NCBI GenBank assembly: GCA_021635425.1
Contig: JAJWOJ010000004.1
Location: forward strand, 1 to 25,499
Source of the DNA: Clostridiales bacterium
Lineage (GTDB): Bacteria; Bacillota; Clostridia; Christensenellales; Borkfalkiaceae
Direction: 5' to 3'
Length of the DNA stretch: 25,499 bases
Shown here: positions 1 through 6,257 of the stretch, in pieces
Position numbering within the stretch: position 1 is the stretch's first letter
Layout of the letters: every line of letters starts with the position of its first letter
Notes under the pieces: model-generated
Told to the model about the DNA's origin: nothing
Seen by the model: the letters and a program-made list of their open reading frames with translations, nothing else
Databases searched by the model: none
Made by a program: the position numbers and the translations under genes

Positions 1-7
1 TCCTTAT

Positions 8-634
8 ATGAATATTGCAAAGAAAAAAAGTAAATTAAGGTTTAAAAATCTTGACAAAAAAGCTCAACGTAATGCTCGGATAACTAAGGCTATAACATTT
101 GCTTTTATTGTTCTTTATTTTGCTCTTTTAGCCTCATTTATTTCGCTTACAACATATTTATCATACATAATCGAAAATAAAGTGCTGAAAACCATTATAA
201 GTGTAGGAATGGTTATAGTTACAATAGTTGCTCCTGTTGCGATAATGTTTTTTATTTTACTCTTAGTAGATAAGCACCTTCCGCCTTTAACTATCGGTGA
301 GTTGACATTGCAAAATATTCAGGAAATTACGCTTACGCTGAAAAAGTTTTATGGAATAAACGATCCCAAAACAGTAACAAAATGCTATAAATGTTCAAAA
401 GCATGTTTTGATAATAAAGATATAATAATTTTTCTCCATAACGAAAAAATCCGAATTACTATAGATTTCGATCATTCGATTAAAGATTTCGGGTGCTACG
501 AGTTCAGTTTTGAAGAAGCGTCGTTCTATAATAAAGAAGACGACGGACTTATTAAAACATTTCTGAAAGTCGGCAACACAGAATTTATCCTCGGCAAACG
601 AGCAAAAACTTTCTTAACCCGCCACAAACCTTAA
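8..634 (+). CDS. Two-helix membrane protein of unknown function, possibly 5'-partial
   Basis: I do not recognise a family. The 208-residue frame has a basic N-terminus (K/R-rich, residues 1-26), two hydrophobic stretches at about 27-55 and 61-87, and a soluble C-terminal part of about 120 residues. That part carries a C-x2-C-x3-C group (C126, C129, C133), which could bind metal but could equally be chance. The ATG at 8 is the first in view. No ribosome site fits in the seven bases before it, and the frame is open to the window edge, so the true start may be further upstream. Base composition is clearly more AT-rich than the operon downstream, and the gene is separated from it by about 900 bp of repeats, so it is probably unrelated to the glycan locus. 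The coding call rests on the coherent membrane topology. Confidence 0.75.
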   Translation: MNIAKKKSKLRFKNLDKKAQRNARITKAITFAFIVLYFALLASFISLTTYLSYIIENKVLKTIISVGMVIVTIVAPVAIMFFILLLVDKHLPPLTIGELTLQNIQEITLTLKKFYGINDPKTVTKCYKCSKACFDNKDIIIFLHNEKIRITIDFDHSIKDFGCYEFSFEEASFYNKEDDGLIKTFLKVGNTEFILGKRAKTFLTRHKP

Positions 635-643
635 AACATTCAA

Positions 644-685
644 AACGGCTATAAATCAATGTATTTACATTGATTTATAGCCGTT
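644..685. repeat. Perfect 20-bp inverted repeat with 2-nt loop
   Basis: Arms 644-663 (AACGGCTATAAATCAATGTA) and 666-685 are exact reverse complements around TT. It lies 10 nt after the stop of the upstream gene. The stem would form a strong RNA hairpin, but no T-tract follows on the + strand, so it is at best an atypical or bidirectional terminator. It could also be the end of a mobile or repeat element, since repeats begin right after it. Confidence 0.7.
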
Positions 686-698
686 AATCGACTTATAG
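685..698 (+). repeat. Short dispersed repeat TAATCGACTTATAG, copy 1
   Basis: The identical 14-mer recurs at 16794-16807 and 25187-25200. A one-mismatch inverted version is at 1044-1057 (CTATAAGCCGATTA). Copy 1 and the 16794 copy also share downstream similarity, a G-rich stretch followed by TTTTGCATG. The function is unknown. Confidence 0.65.
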
Positions 699-723
699 GC
701 GGGTTTTGCATGGTTAATCCATT

Positions 724-852
724 CTTATTTAAAGTCTGAGGAAGCCCCTCTTTTCCGTTTTGAGTTGTCTCAAAAAACAATTAGTCGTGGCAACGGCATT
801 CCTCCCGATTTAACTCAAAACTTATGATAATCTCCGCCGAGTGCGGACACTT
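724..852 (+). repeat. Intergenic repeat family, copy 1 (lacks the hairpin part)
   Basis: It aligns by eye with 1200-1370: a CTTATTT start, GAGGAAGCCCCTCTTTTCCG, a shared GTTGTCTCAAAAAACAATTA block, a CAACGGCATT block, and an end with GCCGAGTGCGGACACTTT. The central CAAAGCAGGA hairpin found in the other copies is missing. It is non-coding. TAATCGACTTATAG at 685 and its inverse at 1044 lie on either side of it. Confidence 0.75.
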
Positions 853-1043
853 TCATTTGTTTTAATTCTGCCGAGTTGAAAAACAAGAAAGTTCGCGCCC
901 TAAACATAATACCGGATAAGCGAAAACGGTTGTATATGGGAGAGATGTCGCCCGCCAAACTTTTTTATTTTCATCAGAACAAAAGGCGACAAAGAGGGGC
1001 AAACGACCACTTAAAATAAGAACGATGAGCATTAAAAATTAGT

Positions 1044-1057
1044 CTATAAGCCGATTA
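1044..1057 (-). repeat. Inverted variant of the TAATCGACTTATAG repeat
   Basis: CTATAAGCCGATTA is the reverse complement of TAATCGGCTTATAG, one mismatch from the other copies. Together with 685-698 it forms an inverted pair about 370 bp across that encloses repeat copy 1. Confidence 0.5.
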
Positions 1058-1092
1058 TCTGATATCTTGCAACTTATTTCAACTCTACTTGC

Positions 1093-1170
1093 GCCCCTCA
1101 TCCGTCGGCTACGCCGCCACCTTCGCCTCAATTTAGCTCAAAACTTAAATTTTCTCCGTAGAGCGGGAAG
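1093..1170 (+). repeat. Degenerate fragment of the intergenic repeat family
   Basis: It contains GCCCCTCATCCGTCGGCTAC and then TTTAGCTCAAAACTTAAATT followed by TTCTCCG. This resembles the AGCCCCTC... TTTAACTCAAAACTTATGAT and TCTCCG parts of copy 1, with much divergence between. Similar CCCCTCATCCGTCG-type intergenic repeats are, from general knowledge, common in Clostridia genomes. Confidence 0.45.
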
Positions 1171-1199
1171 GCTAATTGGTTAATCATTTAACGAAAACC

Positions 1200-1370
1200 A
1201 CTTATTTCAAAGCTAAGGAAGCCCCTCTTTGCCGTTTTGAGTTGTCTCAAAAAACAATTAGTCGTAGCGACGGCATTTCCCCCAATTCAGCCGCATACTT
1301 ATGATGCAAAGCAGGAACAATCAAAATTGCTCCTGCTTTGCATATTCCGTCGAGTGGGGACACTTTTATT
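1200..1370 (+). repeat. Intergenic repeat family, copy 2 (full length)
   Basis: The order is ACTTATTTCAAAGCTAAGG, AGCCCCTCTTTGCCGTTTTG, a CGACGGCATTTCCCCCAATT block, a near-perfect hairpin (1304-1321 against 1326-1343, loop CAAA) and TTCCGTCGAGTGGGGACACT. The same blocks appear in the same order on the minus strand at 25008-25172, so the regulator and operon sit between inverted copies. It is non-coding and could be a MITE-like or REP-like element. Confidence 0.8.
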
Positions 1371-1473
1371 CTATATACTAGTCGGCGGGAATCTTTTTTT
1401 TTGAATTTTTCGGCTTGTTTGCAGAGGTTTTTGGCGGGCGACGTTTTTTAAGGTAAAAAATTTCCAAAAAGTA

Positions 1474-1502
1474 TTGACAAACGCTTTTCGACGTGGTATT
1501 AT
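1474..1502 (+). promoter_or_regulatory. Sigma-A promoter of the LacI-family regulator gene
   Basis: The -35 TTGACA (1474-1479), a 17-nt spacer and the -10 TATTAT (1497-1502) are close to the housekeeping consensus. The expected start is near 1508-1510, so the operator at 1518-1533 lies just downstream of it. Confidence 0.85.
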
Positions 1503-1517
1503 AAAGACGAAATTGAA

Positions 1518-1533
1518 ATTTACTCGGGTAAAT
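1518..1533. promoter_or_regulatory. LacI-type operator O1 (autoregulation)
   Basis: ATTTACTCGGGTAAAT has perfect 6-bp inverted arms (ATTTAC/GTAAAT) around a central CG, the usual shape of LacI/GalR operators. It lies between the -10 box and the regulator's start codon, so binding would block its own transcription. It differs from the site at 2644-2659 at one base, which ties both to the same repressor. Confidence 0.85.
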
Positions 1534-1544
1534 CGGAGAAAAAC

Positions 1545-2552
1545 ATGACAACGAGAAAAGACGTTGCAAAGCTCGCGGGGGTTTCGGTTGCGACGGTTTC
1601 GAACGTTCTTTCGAACAGACTTACTGTTTCGAAAGAAAAAGAAGAGAGAGTCCGCGCGGCGGCAAAACAACTTAATTATTTCCCGAATCACACGGCAAGA
1701 AGCCTTTCATTAGGGCTTTCCTATCATATAGGCGTTATAATAAACGAATTCACTAACCCGTATCATATGGAGATTGTGCAGTACGTGGGCAAATACGTTA
1801 CGATGCACGGATTTATGATGACGGTTTTCGATTTTAAGGAAGACGCGAACACTATTTACAGGTTTTTGGGAGAAAGGCAGTTCGACGCGCTCGTCAACTT
1901 CTCTTCCAACGTTTACTCGGAAGAACTTCTGAAAATGCTCAAAGAAAGAGGCACCATCCTTGTAAACTTCGCAAACGTAAGCGATTTCGAAGTACACCAC
2001 GACGTTGTGGGCGCGATGATCGATTGCATGGCAAAGTTAAAATCTCTCGGGCATAAAAAGGTCGGCTATATAAGCGTTGTCGACGCGCCGCGTTTTTACG
2101 CCGACGAAAGAGGGTCGACTTTTGTTTCTAAACGCGAGGAGTTCGGCTTCGAAACAAGCGACGATTACATTTTGTTTAACGACGATTTTGCAAGGGACTC
2201 GGGCGATACGGGCTATATCCTCACAAAACAGCTTATGAAAAAGCACCCCGAGATAACCGCGCTTTTCGTCATGAACGACGTAGCGGCGTTCGGCGCGATG
2301 CGCGCGCTTAAAGAATTCGGACTCAGCTGCCCGAATGACGTTTCGGTTATCGGTTGCGACGACATTATTTTATCGAGAGAATATATCCCCTCTTTAAGCA
2401 CCATATCTTTCGATAAGGAAGCTTACGGAACGGAGATCGGCAGACGGATAATATCGAAAATGAAAGACGGCACCGATTATGCGGGCGATACGTTTATCGT
2501 CACCGCTAAAGCACTTTACAGAGAAAGCATTGCAAAAAATACTCGCGGTTGA
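1545..2552 (+). CDS. LacI/GalR-family transcriptional regulator
   Basis: This is a full-length (335-residue) LacI-family repressor. Residues 3-22 form the helix-turn-helix (DVAKLAGVSVATVSNVL), followed by a hinge region with LNYFPNHTARSL at about 44-55. From about residue 58 to 330 there is a periplasmic-binding-protein-like sugar sensor domain, including GHKKVGYI, FVMNDVAAFGAM and the family-typical PNDVSVIGCDD. The ATG at 1545 follows a ribosome site (GGAGA at 1535-1539) and gives the standard N-terminus. It lies just upstream of and in line with the transporter and hydrolase operon, and the same palindrome is found in front of both, so it almost certainly controls that operon and itself. 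The effector is unknown; an oligosaccharide or monosaccharide released from the imported glycan is the natural guess. I see no clear terminator after it, so read-through into the operon is possible. Confidence 0.95.
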   Translation: MTTRKDVAKLAGVSVATVSNVLSNRLTVSKEKEERVRAAAKQLNYFPNHTARSLSLGLSYHIGVIINEFTNPYHMEIVQYVGKYVTMHGFMMTVFDFKEDANTIYRFLGERQFDALVNFSSNVYSEELLKMLKERGTILVNFANVSDFEVHHDVVGAMIDCMAKLKSLGHKKVGYISVVDAPRFYADERGSTFVSKREEFGFETSDDYILFNDDFARDSGDTGYILTKQLMKKHPEITALFVMNDVAAFGAMRALKEFGLSCPNDVSVIGCDDIILSREYIPSLSTISFDKEAYGTEIGRRIISKMKDGTDYAGDTFIVTAKALYRESIAKNTRG

Positions 2553-2938
2553 ATAAAAATGCGCGATTCGGCGACTTTTTACATGTTGATAAGGGAAAAA
2601 TTTAAACAGCAAGGGAAAATGATGGTTTTATTTTTGCAATAATATTTACGCGGGTAAATTTATAACCGTAATACAAATTCGGAACCGAAAAAACAAATTA
2701 AAAAAACAAATTAGAAGAAGAAAACGACAAAACAGAAGCTTTAAACGTAAAAATACGGATAAAAACGCTTTTGGGGATAATCTGACGGAATATCCGCAGA
2801 ATAAAATATATGGATTTATCATTAAACGCCGAAAAAAGCGGCGAAAAGATTTATCCGTGTCTGCCTCGGCGGGCTCATTTCGGGATTATTTAAAAAATAT
2901 AACAAAATTCAAAAAAAAATCGGAGGAACAGAACAACG
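2553..2938 (+). promoter_or_regulatory. Control region and long leader of the glycan operon
   Basis: This 386-bp gap has no credible gene. It holds a TAATAT -10-like element at 2640-2645 that runs into operator O2, but no good -35 at the right distance. About 260 nt of purine-rich leader follow, with short potential hairpins, for example CGCCG/CGGCG at about 2827-2843. I recognise no riboswitch class. A strong ribosome site (GGAGG, 2922-2926) precedes the binding-protein start. Confidence 0.55.
2644..2659. promoter_or_regulatory. LacI-type operator O2 upstream of the operon
   Basis: ATTTACGCGGGTAAAT has the same 6-bp arms and CGGGTAAAT half as O1 (one difference in 16). It overlaps or directly follows the likely -10 element, so bound repressor would occlude RNA polymerase at the operon promoter. 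Confidence 0.85.
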
Positions 2939-4372
2939 ATGAAAAAGATTTTATGCCTTGTTTTAACACTGCTCTTTGCCGCGATTTCGCTTATCGGATG
3001 CGGCTCAAACCCGGGCAACAATTCCGGGAACACAAATTCCGGAAACACCAATTCGGGAAACGGCGGTTCAACCGAAACAACCGTCAACCTTCATCCCGAT
3101 AAAGACGTCAAAGCAACTTTAAGAGTTGCCGTCACAAACTACAATGCCGAAAAGAAAATAGTATCCGAAATCGGTCAGCTTCTCACTAAGCAATACCCCA
3201 ACGTTACGGTTAAACTCGAAGAGTTCTCGACGAGCATAAGCAATCAGTACGCCGCTTGGCACAGAAACAAGAACGTACCGGACATACTTATCAACAACAG
3301 CTTCGATATGTTCACGCTCAGCGATAAAGGTATCCTTGCCGACCTCACTCCATATATCACGGCGGAAGCGGCAGACACCGAAAGCACGTTCGACATCAAC
3401 GATTACTACGAATCTTATATAAAAATGGGTCAGGCGAACTTCGACGGACCTCAGCTCATGATTCCCCGTTCTGCGGACAGAGTCGTTTGTCATTACAATT
3501 CCGCTATCTTTAAGGCTGCGGGCGTTGACATGAGCCTCGTTAAAAACGGCTGGACGTGGGACGACTTCATGAAAGTTTGCGCAACGCTCAGAGCTTATTA
3601 TGACGCGAACAACATGAATAGTTATACGCTTATCGATACCTATTTTACATGGGAAGCGGTTTACAACCCCATTTTCGAAAGCTACGGAGTTCAGTATTTC
3701 GATGAAAAAGGAAACGTTACGCTCGACAGCTCGAACACCGAAAACGCCCTTAAATTCATGAGATCGATAATCGACAACAGATACGCTTCGAAACCTTCCG
3801 TCGAACAAGCGGGAATGGAAGGCAATAAAGGTTGCATGCTTTTCCACTCTCAGGCGGCTTCGCTTATGGCTACAAAGCTTGCGGCTTATTATCCCGACGC
3901 GGAAAAAGTAAGCGATTACTATAACGTCGTTACCATGCCCGTAATTCCCGGACACGAAAAAATCGGCTGCGGCGCGGCAGGCTATTCCGTTTACGAAGGC
4001 AGCGAAAACAAGGATCTCGCATGGCAGTTTCTGAAGATTCTCCTTTCGAAAGAAGGTCAGAACATCATGGCGGACTGCGGCTCCAATTACGTCCCCGTAA
4101 GAAAGGATATGGCGGACTACACCAACCCCGAAAATCACTGGGGCAAAGGCTATGAAGACCTTAACCTTTCCGCATACACTTATAACTGCGGCGCAGACGA
4201 AGATCCCGACTGGAACTGCTACACCACTTTCATAACTCAGCAAAAACCCAAGCAGGCGACCAACATCAGCAACGCGATTACGGGGCTTATCTCCAACTAC
4301 TGCAACGGCGAAGAATACACAAAGGCTATCAACGCTTGCACAAGCGCGATTAAAAGATATATTTTAATGTAA
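2939..4372 (+). CDS. ABC sugar-transporter substrate-binding lipoprotein (family 1)
   Basis: This is an extracellular solute-binding protein that would capture the glycan fragment and hand it to the two permeases encoded next. The N-terminus is a lipoprotein signal with the lipobox LIGC (Cys21 would be lipidated), followed by a flexible Asn/Gly/Ser linker (residues 22-45). The rest has the family-1 layout: ITKQYP-type strand near 70 (LLTKQYPNVTVKLEE), GWTWDDFM at about 203-210, and a late segment (AWQFLKILLSKEGQNIM) typical of carbohydrate-binding members. At 477 residues the length is normal. The ATG at 2939 is supported by GGAGG at 2922-2926 and by the signal peptide. It is the first gene of the operon, behind operator O2. 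The bound sugar cannot be read from the sequence. Confidence 0.93.
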   Translation: MKKILCLVLTLLFAAISLIGCGSNPGNNSGNTNSGNTNSGNGGSTETTVNLHPDKDVKATLRVAVTNYNAEKKIVSEIGQLLTKQYPNVTVKLEEFSTSISNQYAAWHRNKNVPDILINNSFDMFTLSDKGILADLTPYITAEAADTESTFDINDYYESYIKMGQANFDGPQLMIPRSADRVVCHYNSAIFKAAGVDMSLVKNGWTWDDFMKVCATLRAYYDANNMNSYTLIDTYFTWEAVYNPIFESYGVQYFDEKGNVTLDSSNTENALKFMRSIIDNRYASKPSVEQAGMEGNKGCMLFHSQAASLMATKLAAYYPDAEKVSDYYNVVTMPVIPGHEKIGCGAAGYSVYEGSENKDLAWQFLKILLSKEGQNIMADCGSNYVPVRKDMADYTNPENHWGKGYEDLNLSAYTYNCGADEDPDWNCYTTFITQQKPKQATNISNAITGLISNYCNGEEYTKAINACTSAIKRYILM

Positions 4373-4376
4373 TATT

Positions 4377-5321
4377 ATGCAACAAGAGGAAGTCAAAGAC
4401 ACTAAAAAACTGATCGAGGAATATAAAAGGAAGAAAAACGTAACGGCGGTCCTTTGGGGACTGCTGTTCGCCTCGCCCGTCATAATAGGCGTGCTTGTCT
4501 TCACTTTTTATCCCGCGCTCGAATCGTTATATTATAGTTTTACCGACTATGATATGTTCAATAAACCCAATTTCAAAGGGTTACTCAACTACAAGGTGAT
4601 GTTTACCATCGACCCCGACTTCGGGACGGTGTGGAAAAACACTCTCCTTTATGCCGTGATATCCATTCCGCTCAACCTGATTTTAGGGTTTTTCCTCGCT
4701 CAGGCGGCGAATTTCAAGGTGAAAGGCATAACCGTTTACAGAACGCTCTTCTATCTGCCCGTTATAATTCCGAGCGTTGCGAGCGGACTTCTGTTTGCGG
4801 ATATGTTTCTGGTGGGACCTTCGGGCATAATAAACAACCTTCTTACGTCAATAGGTCTTCGCCCGCTCACCTGGTTCAGCGAAAAATCGACCTCGCTCGC
4901 AACGTTCATCTTCATGAACGTGTGGAACGTGGGCGGCGGAATGATAATTTGGCTTTCGTGTTTCAAAAACATTCCCGTCGCTCTTTACGAGGCGGCGGAA
5001 CTTGACGGAGCAAACGCATGGCATAAGCTTATAAGCATAACGATACCTATGTCTACGCCGATAATTTTCTACAACCTGATAACGGGTATAATCGGTTCGC
5101 TTCAGGTAAACTCTTCGCTTATAGTCGGCGGTGTGGACGGACGAGGCGTAGGCGACTCTCTGTACTTCATCGCTATAAAAATTTATAACGAAGCTTTCGG
5201 CGGAAGCTATAACATGGGTTATGCAAGCGCGTTCGCATGGGTACTGTTCATCTTTATCGCCATTTTAACATTCATCGTCTTCAAAAAGTCGAAATGGGTG
5301 TTCTACGGGGAGGAAGGTTAA
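4377..5321 (+). CDS. ABC sugar-transporter permease 1 (MalF/UgpA type)
   Basis: This is an integral membrane half of a carbohydrate importer. A cytosolic N-terminus rich in Lys/Glu is followed by about six hydrophobic helices; the first (about 23-45) carries the family-typical FASPVIIGVLVFTFYPALES. The EAA loop that docks the ATPase is clear at about residues 204-220 (YEAAELDGANAW, then ITIPMSTP). It is 314 residues, normal for MalF/UgpA-like proteins without the long MalF periplasmic loop. It begins 4 nt after the binding-protein stop; there is no good ribosome site, so translation is probably coupled. It should pair with the next permease. Confidence 0.94.
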   Translation: MQQEEVKDTKKLIEEYKRKKNVTAVLWGLLFASPVIIGVLVFTFYPALESLYYSFTDYDMFNKPNFKGLLNYKVMFTIDPDFGTVWKNTLLYAVISIPLNLILGFFLAQAANFKVKGITVYRTLFYLPVIIPSVASGLLFADMFLVGPSGIINNLLTSIGLRPLTWFSEKSTSLATFIFMNVWNVGGGMIIWLSCFKNIPVALYEAAELDGANAWHKLISITIPMSTPIIFYNLITGIIGSLQVNSSLIVGGVDGRGVGDSLYFIAIKIYNEAFGGSYNMGYASAFAWVLFIFIAILTFIVFKKSKWVFYGEEG

Positions 5322-6197
5322 ATGGAAGCTCGGCTTAAAAACAACGCGAACGAAAAATTCATGAACGCGAAAGTTAAAAACGTAATCGTGAAAATAATTC
5401 AGTATCTCGTCCTTACGCTCATAGCGGTTTTCCTCGCTTTCCCGTTCTTTCTGCTCGTCATGCGTTCGTTCATGACGCAGACGGACATCAACGCGGCGAG
5501 GATAATTCCCTCGCACTTCACGCTCGACAATTACAGAAAAATCTTTGCCGAAAACAATTACACGCTTTATATTTTCAACACGCTTAAAGTAGTTGTTTTC
5601 AACATGATTTTCGTTCCCCTTTCGGCTTCGCTTTGCGCTTATTCTTTCGCAAGGCTCGAATGGAAAGGCAGAGAACTCGTATTTTCCTGCGTACTCGCAA
5701 CGATAATGATCCCGGGGACGGTACTTCAGATTCCCCTCTACTCTCTTTTCTACAAGCTCGGCTGGCAGGGAAACCTTAAATCGCTTACCATTCCCGCAAT
5801 GTTCGGAGGCGGCGCGATAAACATTTTCCTGCTTCGTCAGTTTTTGAAAGGAATCCCCAAAGAACTCGACGAAGCGGCGACGATAGACGGCGCGAACATC
5901 TTCAAAAGATATCTTTTGCTTATTCCGCTCTGCTCGCCTATCCTTATTTACATCATAGTCGGAACGTTCTCGTCGGGTTGGAGCGATTTCTTCGGTCCCT
6001 TGGTATACTTAAGCGGCAACAAACAAAACTACACTCTCGCCGTCGTTATTTATACCGATTCGCTCTCGGGCGAACTCGCGACGGCAAGCCTTAAAATGGC
6101 GGCGGGCGCGTTTATGGCTCTCTTCCCCACCGTTCTGTTTATTCTCTATCAGAGAAAACTTATAGACGGAATCATGGTCGGAGCAGTCAAAGGTTAA
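5322..6197 (+). CDS. ABC sugar-transporter permease 2 (MalG/UgpE type)
   Basis: This is the second membrane subunit of the importer. Six predicted helices span about residues 25-285. The EAA loop reads DEAATIDGANIFKRYLLLIP (about 184-203), and the family-typical segments RSFMTQTDI and LDNYRKIF are present near the first periplasmic region. The ATG follows the upstream stop with no gap, and its ribosome site (GGAGGAAGG) lies inside the end of the preceding gene, so the two are translationally coupled. No ATP-binding subunit follows. The pair presumably uses a shared MsmX/UgpC-like ATPase encoded elsewhere, as is usual in this importer class in Bacillota. Confidence 0.94.
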   Translation: MEARLKNNANEKFMNAKVKNVIVKIIQYLVLTLIAVFLAFPFFLLVMRSFMTQTDINAARIIPSHFTLDNYRKIFAENNYTLYIFNTLKVVVFNMIFVPLSASLCAYSFARLEWKGRELVFSCVLATIMIPGTVLQIPLYSLFYKLGWQGNLKSLTIPAMFGGGAINIFLLRQFLKGIPKELDEAATIDGANIFKRYLLLIPLCSPILIYIIVGTFSSGWSDFFGPLVYLSGNKQNYTLAVVIYTDSLSGELATASLKMAAGAFMALFPTVLFILYQRKLIDGIMVGAVKG

Positions 6198-6212
6198 AAA
6201 TTCAAGAAGCAA

Positions 6213-6230
6213 CCGCGGGAAAACCCACGG
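6213..6230 (+). other. Small intercistronic hairpin
   Basis: CCGCGGG / AAAA / CCCACGG pairs with one mismatch in the 60-nt gap between the permease and surface-protein genes. No T-tract follows (A-run instead), so it is not a terminator. It may mark an mRNA processing or stability boundary. A strong AGGAGG site follows at 6247-6252. Confidence 0.35.
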
Positions 6231-6257
6231 AAAAAAAATAGTTTTCAGGAGGAAATT

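Larger units (their letters stand above)
635..1473. other. Gene-free region filled with intergenic repeats
   Basis: No convincing coding frame is present on either strand. The region holds the 644-685 inverted repeat, a TAATCGACTTATAG copy at 685-698, a repeat-family copy at 724-852, an inverted variant CTATAAGCCGATTA at 1044-1057, a degenerate fragment at 1093-1170 and a second full repeat copy at 1200-1370. The stretch 853-1043 holds nothing I can identify. Confidence 0.7.

Noticed and set aside
685..1370. CRISPR array in the repeat-rich left region
   Set aside because: Repeats are few, long, divergent and irregularly spaced, with no equal-length spacers and no cas genes.
1471..1495. CcpA-type cre site around AAACGCTTTT in the regulator promoter
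   Set aside because: The centre fits but the outer positions of the cre consensus do not (TGACAAACGCTTTTCG lacks the flanking TGWA and CW matches).
635..1544. tRNA or other structured RNA gene
   Set aside because: No cloverleaf, T-loop GGTTCGA-type motif or CCA end could be found; the inverted repeats are simple hairpins.
1371..1691. Minus-strand frame over the regulator promoter and start
   Set aside because: It is rich in Arg/Phe/Lys, overlaps a good promoter, operator and gene start on the other strand, and has no domain.
2857..3102. Small plus-strand frame overlapping the start of the binding-protein gene
   Set aside because: The binding-protein frame has GGAGG, a signal peptide and homology; the other is a frame-shifted reading of the same bases with no start signal.
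3119..4243. Long minus-strand open frame (374 residues) opposite the binding-protein gene
   Set aside because: It is a shadow of a well-supported gene, composition is odd (many Val/Arg/Phe), and it has no ribosome site or recognisable domain.
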